Source: T1Sed10-7 sp041685505 (GTDB taxonomy: Bacteria > Actinomycetota > Nitriliruptoria > Nitriliruptorales > Nitriliruptoraceae). Taken from it: a stretch of DNA of 64,000 bases. The stretch is from the NCBI GenBank assembly GCA_041685505.1, contig JAWLFQ010000004.1:1-64000 (forward strand), written 5' to 3'. The translations under genes were made by a program, and so were the position numbers. Under the pieces are notes generated by a model. That model worked only from the letters and a program-made list of their open reading frames with translations. It ran no database searches and was not told the origin of the DNA. Positions 8,012 to 16,053 of this stretch are shown here, piece after piece; the stretch's first letter is position 1; the number at the start of each line of letters is the position of its first letter.

Positions 8012-9190
8012 GTGAGCCTGCTGGACCTGGTGCTGATACTGCTGTCGGTCACCGCCGTGCTCTCTGGCTGGCGCGTGGGACTCGTGGCGCGCGCAGGCCT
8101 GTGGCTCGGGATCGTGGCCGGGTTCGTCGCAGCGATATGGACGGTGCCCGCCACGCTGCGATGGCTGGAGGGCTACCCGGCGGGCGTGCGCTTCCTGTCC
8201 GCGGTGCTGGTGCTGAGCACCACCGTGGGCGTGGTCGCGACCCTGCTGGGGCGTCTGGGCGGCAGTCTCGGTCGGCGGCTGGCGACCACGCGGCTGCGCG
8301 GACCCGACCGGGCCGCCGGAGCGGCCGCGGGGCTCGCGCTGATCGCCACGGTGGCGTGGCTGACCCTGCCGCTGGCGGCCGCGATGCCAGGGCCCGTCGG
8401 CACCCACGTGGCAGGTTCCCGCACGACCGCGTTGCTCGCCGAGCATGCCCCTCCACCGCCGGACATCAGCGGATCGATCCGGGCGTTGCTCGTGGAGAGC
8501 CGGTTCCCCGAGGTGATCGCGGAGCTCGAACCCGTCCGGGCAGCCGGTCCGCCACCGGACGACCTGGCGGTGGCTCCGGACGTGCTGGAGCGGGCGCGCG
8601 CGTCCACGGTGCGTGTCAGCGCGCGCGGATGTGAACTGCGTTACGACGGCTCCGGCGTGACCATCGCGCCGGGCACCGTGCTGACCAACGCCCACGTCGT
8701 CGCCGGGTCCGACCAGGTCGAGGTACGCCGCCCCGATGGTCAGGTCCGCGCCGCACGGGTGGTGGCGTTCGATCCGCGACGCGACCTCGCGCTGCTCGAG
8801 GTCGAGGACCTCGGCCAGCAGGCCCTGCCCCTGGACACCGCAGCGGCCGGTCAGGAGGGCGCGGTGATCGGCTACCCCGGCGGGCAGGCCCGGCCCCGCA
8901 TCACCCCGGTGCGTGTGCAGCAGCGTCGCACCGCCCTCGGCCGTGACATCCACGGTGTCGAGGAGACCGAGCGCGAGGTGCTGTTCCTGGCCGCGTCGCT
9001 GCGGCAGGGCGATTCCGGAGCACCGGTCATCGACGAGTCCGGCCGGGTCATCGGCCTGGTCTTCGCCGTGAGTCCGGACCGGGCGACCAGCGCCTACGCC
9101 CTCGACCGGGTCGAGCTCGATGCCATCCTCGCCGCTCCCCGGGTGACCGGCGCCACCGGCCGCTGCCTGGCTGTCACACCCCCCACGTAG
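8012..9190 (+). CDS. MarP-like membrane serine protease (CvpA plus trypsin fold)
   Basis: 392 aa. The N-terminal 130 residues contain about four hydrophobic helices of the CvpA/colicin V production type. A linker leads to an extracytoplasmic chymotrypsin-like domain with His228 (TNAHVV), Asp258 (RRDLALLEV) and Ser335 (RQGDSGAPV). Two cysteines, Cys207 in the protease domain and Cys387 near the end, could form a regulatory disulfide as in M. tuberculosis MarP (Rv3671c), which is needed for acid and oxidative stress survival. The start is GTG at 8012. The substrate would lie in the envelope; by analogy it may be a peptidoglycan hydrolase. Family assignment is strong, orthology likely. Confidence 0.92.
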   Translation: MSLLDLVLILLSVTAVLSGWRVGLVARAGLWLGIVAGFVAAIWTVPATLRWLEGYPAGVRFLSAVLVLSTTVGVVATLLGRLGGSLGRRLATTRLRGPDRAAGAAAGLALIATVAWLTLPLAAAMPGPVGTHVAGSRTTALLAEHAPPPPDISGSIRALLVESRFPEVIAELEPVRAAGPPPDDLAVAPDVLERARASTVRVSARGCELRYDGSGVTIAPGTVLTNAHVVAGSDQVEVRRPDGQVRAARVVAFDPRRDLALLEVEDLGQQALPLDTAAAGQEGAVIGYPGGQARPRITPVRVQQRRTALGRDIHGVEETEREVLFLAASLRQGDSGAPVIDESGRVIGLVFAVSPDRATSAYALDRVELDAILAAPRVTGATGRCLAVTPPT

Positions 9191-9226
9191 CGTCTCCTGC
9201 ACGGTGCCCACCGGACAGGAGACGCG

Positions 9227-9502
9227 ATGCTGCTCACCGTGCTGCACACCACCTCGGCCGTCCCATCGGCCCTGGCGGCGACCGGCGGTCCGGTCCTCGA
9301 CCTGCCGGCGATCGCCGTGGGGTGGGGCGTGGCGACGTGGTTGGCCGCACGTTGGCTCTCGCCGACACGGCGGCTGCACGCCGACGGCGGTGGGACCACC
9401 GGTGGTGGGTCAACCGATGGTGCGCCGCAGGAACCCGCGTACGCCGGCCCCGGCGAGCACCACCGTGGAGATGACCAGGGCGAGCAGCACGATCGCTGGT
9501 GA
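9227..9502 (+). CDS. Possible small membrane protein
   Basis: An open frame of 91 codons whose ATG has a good SD (GGAGA, 6-7 bases upstream). Residues 1-45 include one hydrophobic segment (LPAIAVGWGVATWLAARWL); the remainder is Gly/Thr-rich and then hydrophilic. The last 93 bases run antisense over the 3' end of the ABC permease gene, so the true protein may be shorter. No family is recognised. Kept because the interval would otherwise be empty and the ribosome site is convincing. Confidence 0.4.
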   Translation: MLLTVLHTTSAVPSALAATGGPVLDLPAIAVGWGVATWLAARWLSPTRRLHADGGGTTGGGSTDGAPQEPAYAGPGEHHRGDDQGEQHDRW

Positions 9503-10240
9503 CATGGTCTCGATGGAGGGGGTGATCGCTGCACGCAGCCCTTCGCTGACGTAGACCAGGGGGTTGAGCAGGACCAACCACTGCAACCATGGCACCGCAT
9601 CCAGAGCAGCCCACGGGTAGTAGACCGCCCCGAGGAAGGTCAGCGGCAGCACCACCAGGGAGAACATGAGCCCGATCTGCCGCGGGCTGATGTAGGTGCC
9701 CAGCGCCAGACCCAGCGAGCCGGACAGCAGCGCGGAGGCGAGCACCACCGACAGCAACAGCGGGACGCTGGTCACCTCCAGATCCACCGGCGTCGCCGGG
9801 ATCGCCGCCACCATCGGCAGCACCAGCAGACCGGCCATCACGCTCTGGATGGCGCCGAAGAGGATCTTCTCGACGGCGACCGTGGCGACGGGCACCGGCG
9901 CCATGATGCGGTCCTCGATCTCCTTGGTCCCGCCGAACTCCGTGGACAGCGGCAAGGCCACGGCGATGATGCCCTGGAAGATGACGGCGACGGCCACCAG
10001 ACCCGGGACGAGGATGGTGGCGAAGTCCGTGCCGCTGCCACCACCCACGCCCTGGCCGATGCGAGGGAAGAGGAACGCGAACACGAAGACGAACAGCAGC
10101 GGCTGCATCACGGTCCGGGTCAGGAAGGCCAGCGCCTCACGCCGGGTCACCCGCAGGTCGCGAAGGAGCAGGCCGCCGATGGCCTGTGCCTGGGCGCGCA
10201 GCGGCGTCGGCTCCTGCGAGCGCGTCAGGGTGTCACTCAC
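9410..10240 (-). CDS. ABC-2 type exporter permease (DrrB-like)
   Basis: 276 aa with six predicted membrane helices and the ABC-2 signature region (ILVPGLVAVAVIFQGI, PLTFLGAVYYPW). It forms the membrane channel of an efflux ABC transporter with the ATPase encoded immediately upstream. GTG at 10240 has a GGGAG-type SD and overlaps the ATPase 3' end by 8 bp, indicating one transcription unit. DrrB-type permeases export daunorubicin-like drugs or lipids. The substrate here is unknown. Confidence 0.9.
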   Translation of the reverse strand: MSDTLTRSQEPTPLRAQAQAIGGLLLRDLRVTRREALAFLTRTVMQPLLFVFVFAFLFPRIGQGVGGGSGTDFATILVPGLVAVAVIFQGIIAVALPLSTEFGGTKEIEDRIMAPVPVATVAVEKILFGAIQSVMAGLLVLPMVAAIPATPVDLEVTSVPLLLSVVLASALLSGSLGLALGTYISPRQIGLMFSLVVLPLTFLGAVYYPWAALDAVPWLQWLVLLNPLVYVSEGLRAAITPSIETMSPAIVLLALVISTVVLAGAGVRGFLRRTIG

Positions 10241-11219
10241 GCAGCTCCCTCCCCGTGAGGTTGATGAAGACCGCCTCGAGGGTGGACCCGGATGTCGAGG
10301 CGTCACGCACCCCGTCGTCCGCGGCGGCGTGGACCGCACGGGTCAGCAGGCCCTCCTGGTCATCGGCCATGATGCGGACACCGCGGTCGGTGGCCTCGAC
10401 GGAGTGGACGCCCGGGATGCCCTCCAGGGCCGTGCGGACCCCGTCGGACAGTGGCCCTTCCAGCACCAGGTCGACCACGGCATCCGCACCGTGCGCCGCC
10501 TTCAGCGCGTCGGGTCGGTCACACACCAGCACCCGACCGTGGTCCACGATGGCCACGCGGTCGCACAGTTGATCGGCTTCCTCCATGTAGTGCGTGGTCA
10601 GGACCACGGTGAGCCCGTCGCCGCGCAGTTCGGCCACCAGTTCCCATAGCGCGATCCGGCTCTGGGGATCCAGTCCGGCGGTGGGCTCGTCCAGGAACAG
10701 CAGCTGCGGGCGGTGGGCGATGGCGCGGGCGACCTGGAGCCGCTGGGCCATGCCGCCCGAGATCTGGTCGGGGAAGGACCTCGCACGCTCGGCGAGGCGG
10801 AAGCGTTCGAGCAACTCGTCGGCACGGGCGCGGGAGGGTCGGGACCGCAGGCCGAAGTAGCGGCAGTGGTAGTAGAGGTTCTCCCACAGGGTGAGCGAGC
10901 GGTCGAGGGTGTTGGCCTGCGTCACCACCCCGAGCCGGCGTTTGACCCGCGCCGCCTCCTCGACGACGTCGTGGCCGAGGACCTCCGCACGGCCACCCGT
11001 GGGCCGGATGCGGGTGGTGCACACGCCGACCGTGGTCGACTTGCCCGCACCGTTCGGCCCGAGCAGACCGAACATCTCGCCCGAGGCGACCTCGAGGTCG
11101 ATCCCTGCGATCGCGTCGACGGGCGGCGGTCCGGGGTAGGACTTGGTCAACGCGGTCAGGCGCAGGGCCGCGTCGCTGACCGACGCGCCCACGCTGACCT
11201 GCGGTTCCGCGATCGTCAT
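10233..11219 (-). CDS. ABC exporter ATP-binding protein (DrrA-like)
   Basis: 328 aa. Walker A GPNGAGKST is near residue 55, the Q-loop is VTQANTLD, the signature is ISGGMAQRL, Walker B plus D-loop is LLFLDEPTAGLDPQS and the switch His is in TTHYMEEA. A C-terminal 80-residue extension after the nucleotide-binding domain is typical of DrrA/DUF4162-type exporters. The ATG at 11219 lies 6 bases from AAGGA; GTG at 11222 is the alternative. It is co-transcribed with the downstream permease. No neighbouring biosynthetic cluster suggests a drug substrate. Confidence 0.92.
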   Translation of the reverse strand: MTIAEPQVSVGASVSDAALRLTALTKSYPGPPPVDAIAGIDLEVASGEMFGLLGPNGAGKSTTVGVCTTRIRPTGGRAEVLGHDVVEEAARVKRRLGVVTQANTLDRSLTLWENLYYHCRYFGLRSRPSRARADELLERFRLAERARSFPDQISGGMAQRLQVARAIAHRPQLLFLDEPTAGLDPQSRIALWELVAELRGDGLTVVLTTHYMEEADQLCDRVAIVDHGRVLVCDRPDALKAAHGADAVVDLVLEGPLSDGVRTALEGIPGVHSVEATDRGVRIMADDQEGLLTRAVHAAADDGVRDASTSGSTLEAVFINLTGRELRE

Positions 11220-11304
11220 CACACGTCCTTCATCGGCGCCGGACGCCAGGGCTTCCCCACGCGTTCGGGGCCGGGGGGCGAACGGACCATGCCGAGGTGG
11301 CGGC

Positions 11305-11997
11305 TCAGCCCGTCGGCGCGGTGGCTGCCAGCCGCGCGATCATGATCGTATGAACGATGACGGCCGCGATGACCAGGAGGTGGAACAGTTCGTGATAGCC
11401 GAAGACCGTGGGCCAGGGATCCGGGCGACGCAGGCCCACGATCGCGGCGCCGACGGTGTAGAGCACCCCGCCCCCGAGCAGCAAGAGCACCGTGACCGGG
11501 CCTGCACTGAACCACAACCACGGCAACAGCATCACCGGGATCCACCCCAGGGTCAGATAGACCGCGTTGTTGAACCCCTTCGGCGGCGCGAAGGGCAACC
11601 ACTCCACGACGATGCCGATGAGACAACCGACCCCCACACCGATCAGCAGGGTCCAGGAGGTCCAGCCGCGTAAGCCGAGCAGGGCGAGCGCGACCCCGGT
11701 GCCGCCGATGGCCAGGTAGATCCCGGTGTGGTCGAGCCGGAAGAGCCGCTCGTAGGTGTGCGCGTCCCAGCGCTTGAGGTGGAGCAGCGCGCTGCAGGTG
11801 AACATGGCGGCGATACCCAGCGAGAACGCAGCGATCGCGGGGCGTGCACCGGCCGGTGCCACCGCCGTCCACACCACGGCGATGGGCACGGCGGCGATGG
11901 CGGCAACCAGGTGCGACCGGCCGCGCAGACGCGGTCGTGGCAGGGTCAGCGCGCGCTCGGTGTTCACCGAACGTGCCAGGATCGGTCGCTCGCTCAC
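11305..11997 (-). CDS. TrhA / hemolysin III family membrane protein
   Basis: 230 aa with seven predicted transmembrane helices and the family's metal-site residues: Ser and His in CSALLH, Asp in RLDHTGIYLAI, and the HxxxH pair in GYHELFHLLV with a later His. The family is the bacterial branch of PAQR receptors; B. subtilis YqfA/TrhA affects membrane energetics. It is probably not a haemolysin despite the legacy name. GTG at 11997 is preceded by AGGGG and, 6 bases upstream, by TACGGT that could be a leaderless -10. Divergent from the DASS transporter gene. Confidence 0.9.
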   Translation of the reverse strand: MSERPILARSVNTERALTLPRPRLRGRSHLVAAIAAVPIAVVWTAVAPAGARPAIAAFSLGIAAMFTCSALLHLKRWDAHTYERLFRLDHTGIYLAIGGTGVALALLGLRGWTSWTLLIGVGVGCLIGIVVEWLPFAPPKGFNNAVYLTLGWIPVMLLPWLWFSAGPVTVLLLLGGGVLYTVGAAIVGLRRPDPWPTVFGYHELFHLLVIAAVIVHTIMIARLAATAPTG

Positions 11998-12108
11998 GCC
12001 CCTACCGTAGCGCGGGCGGCGGCTGGCGACACCGGGCGCTGCCTGCACCGCCACCCGACCCTGCACGTACGGGCGGTCCCGCACCGCCGGGCCGTGGGCA
12101 TCCGCTCC

Positions 12109-12114
12109 TAGACT
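12109..12114 (+). promoter_or_regulatory. Possible -10 of the DASS/kinase operon
   Basis: TAGACT fits a TANNNT -10 element 72 bases before the GTG of the transporter gene. No convincing -35 hexamer is visible, so the call is weak. Confidence 0.25.
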
Positions 12115-12185
12115 CATCCAACACATCGCGGTGTCACCCACGACCGCCGGCGACACCCTTGAAGGTTCTGCGAGCGGATCACGAC

Positions 12186-13592
12186 GTGACCACCACAGCC
12201 CCTACGCGCCTGCCCGAGCTGTCGCGCCTGCAGACCATCGGTCTGGCGGTCGGCGTCGTGGCCTTCGTCCTGACGCTGGTGACCGATCTGCCGGGCATCG
12301 AGCCGGCGGCACAGCGGATGCTGGCGATCTTCGTGCTGGCCATCGTGCTGTGGGTGACCGAGGCCATCCCGCTGGTGGCCACGGCGCTGCTGGTCATCCT
12401 GCTCCAGGTCCTGCTGCTCACCGACCAGTCGCTGGTCCCGCTCGAAGAGAGCGTGGTCACCCCCGCGGAGACCTTCGCCGCACTCGCCGATCCCGTCATC
12501 ATCCTGTTCCTCGGTGGCTTCCTCATCGCCGACGGTGCGGCCAAGTACGACCTCGACAGGAACCTCGCAGCCCTGCTCCTGCGACCCTTCGTCGCCGGCG
12601 GCGCACGGCGCACCGTGCTCGGGCTGATGCTGATCACCGCGCTGCTGTCGATGTTCGTGTCCAACACCGCCACGACCGCCACGATGTTCGCGGTGCTGCT
12701 GCCGGTGCTGATGGCACTGCCGGCCGGCAAGGCCCGCACCGGGCTCGCGCTGTCCATCCCCATCGCGGCCAACGTGGGCGGTATCGGGACACCGGTGGGC
12801 ACCCCGCCCAACGCCATCGCACTGGGCCAGCTGTCCGCGCAGGGGATCACCATCTCCTTCCTGGACTGGATGCTGCTGGCGATACCGCTGATGATCGTCA
12901 TCCTGCTCGGCTCCTGGTGGATGCTGACCCGGCGCTTCATCGCCGTGGACACGCCCTTCGAGATCGACCTCGAGGTCAGCTTCAACCGTTCGCCGCCCGC
13001 GGTGCTGTTCAGCGTGGTGGCCGGGCTGACGGTGGTGTTGTGGCTCACCGAGCCCCTGCACGGTCTGGCCTCCTCGACGGTGGGCTTCGTCCCGGTGGTC
13101 CTGCTCCTGGCCACGGGCGTGATGGGGCCCAAGGACCTCCAGGGGCTGCAGTGGCACGTGCTCTACCTGGTGGCCGGCGGTATCGCGCTCGGCAGCGGCA
13201 TCGGCGCCTCCGGGATGGACGTGTGGTTGCTCGAACTGGTCGCATGGGACGCGTTGCCGAGCACCGCGCTGATCGCGCTGCTGGTGCTGGCCGGCCTGGC
13301 GATGTCCACGGTGATCTCCTCCTCCGCCGCCTCGAACCTGCTGATCCCCCTCGCGCTCAGCCTGGCCGTCGGGCTGGGGCTCAACGCCGCCCTGATCGCG
13401 GTCGTGGTCGCCCTCGGGTGCGCGCTGGCGATGTCGCTGCCGATCAGTACCCCGCCCAACGCCATCGCCTACGCCACGGGAGAGATCCCGCAACCGGCGA
13501 TGATCACCACCGGGCTGGCCATCGGCGCCGTCGGCTTCGGGCTGCTGGCCTTCGTGATGCCCACGTGGTGGTCCTGGCTGGGCCTGCTGTGA
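12186..13592 (+). CDS. DASS (SLC13) family anion/dicarboxylate transporter
   Basis: 468 aa, about 12 membrane segments. Both substrate-loop signatures of the divalent anion:Na+ symporter family are present: MFVSNTATTATM with GTPVGTPPNAIAL in the first repeat, and STVISSSAASNLL with LPISTPPNAIAYATG in the second. It would import sulfate, succinate, malate or another di/tricarboxylate using the sodium gradient. The first repeat has the standard SNT; the second has SSSA in the usual SNT position, which may alter specificity. The GTG start gives a normal N-terminus. The stop overlaps the start of the next gene as GTGA, coupling the transporter to a sensor kinase. Confidence 0.93.
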   Translation: MTTTAPTRLPELSRLQTIGLAVGVVAFVLTLVTDLPGIEPAAQRMLAIFVLAIVLWVTEAIPLVATALLVILLQVLLLTDQSLVPLEESVVTPAETFAALADPVIILFLGGFLIADGAAKYDLDRNLAALLLRPFVAGGARRTVLGLMLITALLSMFVSNTATTATMFAVLLPVLMALPAGKARTGLALSIPIAANVGGIGTPVGTPPNAIALGQLSAQGITISFLDWMLLAIPLMIVILLGSWWMLTRRFIAVDTPFEIDLEVSFNRSPPAVLFSVVAGLTVVLWLTEPLHGLASSTVGFVPVVLLLATGVMGPKDLQGLQWHVLYLVAGGIALGSGIGASGMDVWLLELVAWDALPSTALIALLVLAGLAMSTVISSSAASNLLIPLALSLAVGLGLNAALIAVVVALGCALAMSLPISTPPNAIAYATGEIPQPAMITTGLAIGAVGFGLLAFVMPTWWSWLGLL

Positions 13593-15484
13593 CCGAGGTC
13601 CTCCCGCCCACCGCGGTGCTGGTCGCCGGACCGCCGGGTCCGGTCCGCGACGCGTTGGTCGCCGAGTTGAGCGCCGCCTTCACCGGCCTGGCGGCGGTGC
13701 ACACCGGCCACGATGCCACCGCCCGCGTCCGCCGGCTGCCGGAGGACATCACCCTGGGGCTGGTCGCCGTCATCGATGACAAGACCTCGGTGGACGACCG
13801 CGTCGAGGCGCTGTGTGCCGACGACCGCGCGGGCAGGGCCTGCACCGTGCTGGTCACCGAACGGCAACGCCACGAGGACCTGGCCCGCTCGCTCGACGAG
13901 GACCACCTCGCGGCCGTCATCGGCGTGCCCTGGACCTCGGGCTGGCTCGGTGAGCACGCCCGTTCACAGCTCGCCCGCTGGCTGCGCAGCCAGGACGAAC
14001 ACGACCCTCGCCTGCGCGTACTCGAGTCCGGTGAGGGCCGCCCGCCGCACCTGCCCTCCAGCACGCTGCTGCGGGATCTGGAACTCGATGAGCGGGCCCT
14101 GACCGATCGTCTGGTCGAGGCCCTCGACCGCGCCCTCGGCCCACGTCCGCGCCTCCGCCTCCCCGCGGGCACGCGCCTGACCCACCAGGGGGTCGGCGTG
14201 GACGGGGTCATCGTGGTCCTGGAGGGCTCGGTGGCCCTCGACCGGGACAGCGAGGTCGGCGAGCTGCGGCTCCACCACGCATCGACCGGCCCGGTGGTGG
14301 GTCTGCTGTCGTTGACCCAGCAGCGCCGCGCCTTCTTCACCGCCCGCGCCACGACGGCCGTCGAGGTGATCCATATCAGCCTCGAGCAGCTCGAGCACGC
14401 GCTGGCCATCGAGCCGGAGGTGGGCTCGGTGATGGCAGCGGCCACGGCACGGGCACTGGCGACCCGCCTGCGCCGCTCCGAGCAGCTCCAGGTGGAGAAG
14501 GTCAAGCTCAACGCCGCCCTCGAGCAGGAGCGTCGCCAGCTCTCCGAGACCCTCGAGGTCCTCGAGGGCACGCGCCTGGAGCTGGTCGAGTCCGCCCGCA
14601 TGGCCACCCTCGGCGAGCTGGCCGCCGGCATCGCCCACGAGCTCAACAACCCCGCATCAGCCGTGGCCCGAGCCGCCAGCTTCATCACCGACGACCTCGG
14701 TCTGCTCCTGGAACGCCACCCCCGCGGGAGCGCTCTGCAGGCCGCGATCGAGACCGTGCGCGACCGCCCGCCCCTGGGGACGGCGCAGCAACGTCAGCTC
14801 CGCCGCACGCTGGCCGAGGCGATCGGAGACGACCGGACCGCCCGTCGACTGGTGTCGGCAGGCGTCGCCGATCCCGACCGCATCCTCGAACTCGCACGCA
14901 CGCTCGATGCGGACGAGCTCGAGGAGCTGGTCACCGCCGCGGAGCTCGGCGGGGCGGTCCGCAACCTACGCCTGGGAACCCGACGTGTCACCGACCTGGT
15001 CGACAGCCTGCGCAGCTACGCCCGTCCCGCGGACGCCGCCGTGCGGGACATCGACGTGCGCCAGACCATCGACGATGCGCTGCACCTCGTGGCGCACAAG
15101 CTCGACGGCATCGAGGTGATCCGCCAGGACGCCGAGGATCTCCCCGGCGTCGAGGGATATCCGGGCCCACTGGGTCAGGTGTGGACCAACCTCGTGCTCA
15201 ACGCGGTGGATGCCATGGACGGCTCGGGGCAGCTGACGATCCGGACATCGACGCGTGCAGACGAGGTGCTGGTGGAGGTCATCGACGACGGTCCCGGGAT
15301 CCCACCGGAGGTGCTCCCCCGCCTGTTCGAACCCCGCTTCACCACCAAGCACGGTCGGGTGCGCTACGGCCTCGGGCTCGGCCTGGCCATCAGCCAACGC
15401 ATCATCCACAGCCACGGTGGAGAGATCACCGTCACATCAGAGCCGGGCCACACGGTCGCCACCGTGCGGCTGCCGGCAGCCTGA
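13589..15484 (+). CDS. Soluble histidine kinase with cyclic-nucleotide-binding domain
   Basis: 631 aa. Residues 1-130 look like a degenerate receiver fold, then a cNMP-binding (CAP_ED) beta-roll at about 175-290. A coiled helix (EKVKLNAALEQERRQ) leads to the H-box MATLGELAAGIAHELNNPAS with phospho-acceptor His350. An insertion of about 90 residues separates the two DHp helices, followed by the second helix (RRVTDLVDSLRSYARP) and a HATPase_c domain (WTNLVLNAVDAMD, DDGPGIPP, GLGLAISQ). There is no transmembrane segment. The GTG overlaps the transporter stop. The arrangement suggests that transport or an intracellular metabolite controls phosphorylation of the next gene product. Confidence 0.92.
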   Translation: MTEVLPPTAVLVAGPPGPVRDALVAELSAAFTGLAAVHTGHDATARVRRLPEDITLGLVAVIDDKTSVDDRVEALCADDRAGRACTVLVTERQRHEDLARSLDEDHLAAVIGVPWTSGWLGEHARSQLARWLRSQDEHDPRLRVLESGEGRPPHLPSSTLLRDLELDERALTDRLVEALDRALGPRPRLRLPAGTRLTHQGVGVDGVIVVLEGSVALDRDSEVGELRLHHASTGPVVGLLSLTQQRRAFFTARATTAVEVIHISLEQLEHALAIEPEVGSVMAAATARALATRLRRSEQLQVEKVKLNAALEQERRQLSETLEVLEGTRLELVESARMATLGELAAGIAHELNNPASAVARAASFITDDLGLLLERHPRGSALQAAIETVRDRPPLGTAQQRQLRRTLAEAIGDDRTARRLVSAGVADPDRILELARTLDADELEELVTAAELGGAVRNLRLGTRRVTDLVDSLRSYARPADAAVRDIDVRQTIDDALHLVAHKLDGIEVIRQDAEDLPGVEGYPGPLGQVWTNLVLNAVDAMDGSGQLTIRTSTRADEVLVEVIDDGPGIPPEVLPRLFEPRFTTKHGRVRYGLGLGLAISQRIIHSHGGEITVTSEPGHTVATVRLPAA

Positions 15485-15503
15485 CCGATCGGGAGGCAGC
15501 ATC

Positions 15504-15989
15504 GTGCAGCTCGCCGTACTGGTACTCGAGGACGAACCGGAGGTCCGTGACGCCATCGTCCGCGACCTCGACCCCTTCGCCGGCACCGTGCGGGTGGAAC
15601 CCGCTGAGGACGTCCCCGATGCCCGGGCGGTGCTCGAGGAGGTCGCGCGGGACGGGGACGAGCTGGCCCTGGTCCTGGCCGACCACCGTCTGCCGGGGGT
15701 CACGGGCGTGGACTTCCTCGTGCAGCTCGGCAGCGACGAACGCCACGGCCGCTGTCGCAAGGTCCTGGTCACCGGCCAGGCGGACCAGCAGGACACGATC
15801 CGGGCGGTCAACGACGCGGGGCTCGACCACTACGTCACCAAGCCCTGGGATGCCGACGAGCTCCGTGCACTGGTCCGCGAGCAGCTCAGCGCCTTCGTGA
15901 TCGCACAGGAACTCGACCCTCTTCCGCACCTGACGGCGCTGGATGCCGCAGCGGTGATGCCCGCACTGCGCGATCGTGGCGACCGCTGA
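15504..15989 (+). CDS. Stand-alone receiver-domain response regulator
   Basis: 161 aa, a single REC domain: acidic pair EDE near the N-terminus, phospho-accepting Asp in VLADHRLPG, Thr in VTGQAD and Lys in YVTKPWD. About 35 residues after the domain are helical, and no DNA-binding output domain is present. The GTG at 15504 follows GGGAGG by 7 bases and lies 19 bp after the kinase gene, so they are an operon. It likely acts by protein interaction, for example on the transporter or another regulator. The RpfG/Spo0F-like YVTKPW motif is shared with regulators of cNMP-type kinases. Confidence 0.9.
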   Translation: MQLAVLVLEDEPEVRDAIVRDLDPFAGTVRVEPAEDVPDARAVLEEVARDGDELALVLADHRLPGVTGVDFLVQLGSDERHGRCRKVLVTGQADQQDTIRAVNDAGLDHYVTKPWDADELRALVREQLSAFVIAQELDPLPHLTALDAAAVMPALRDRGDR

Positions 15990-16053
15990 GGGCGTCCACC
16001 GCAGACGGACCGCATGCTGAGGTCCACTCCCACCGCCCGACAGGAGTCCCGAG

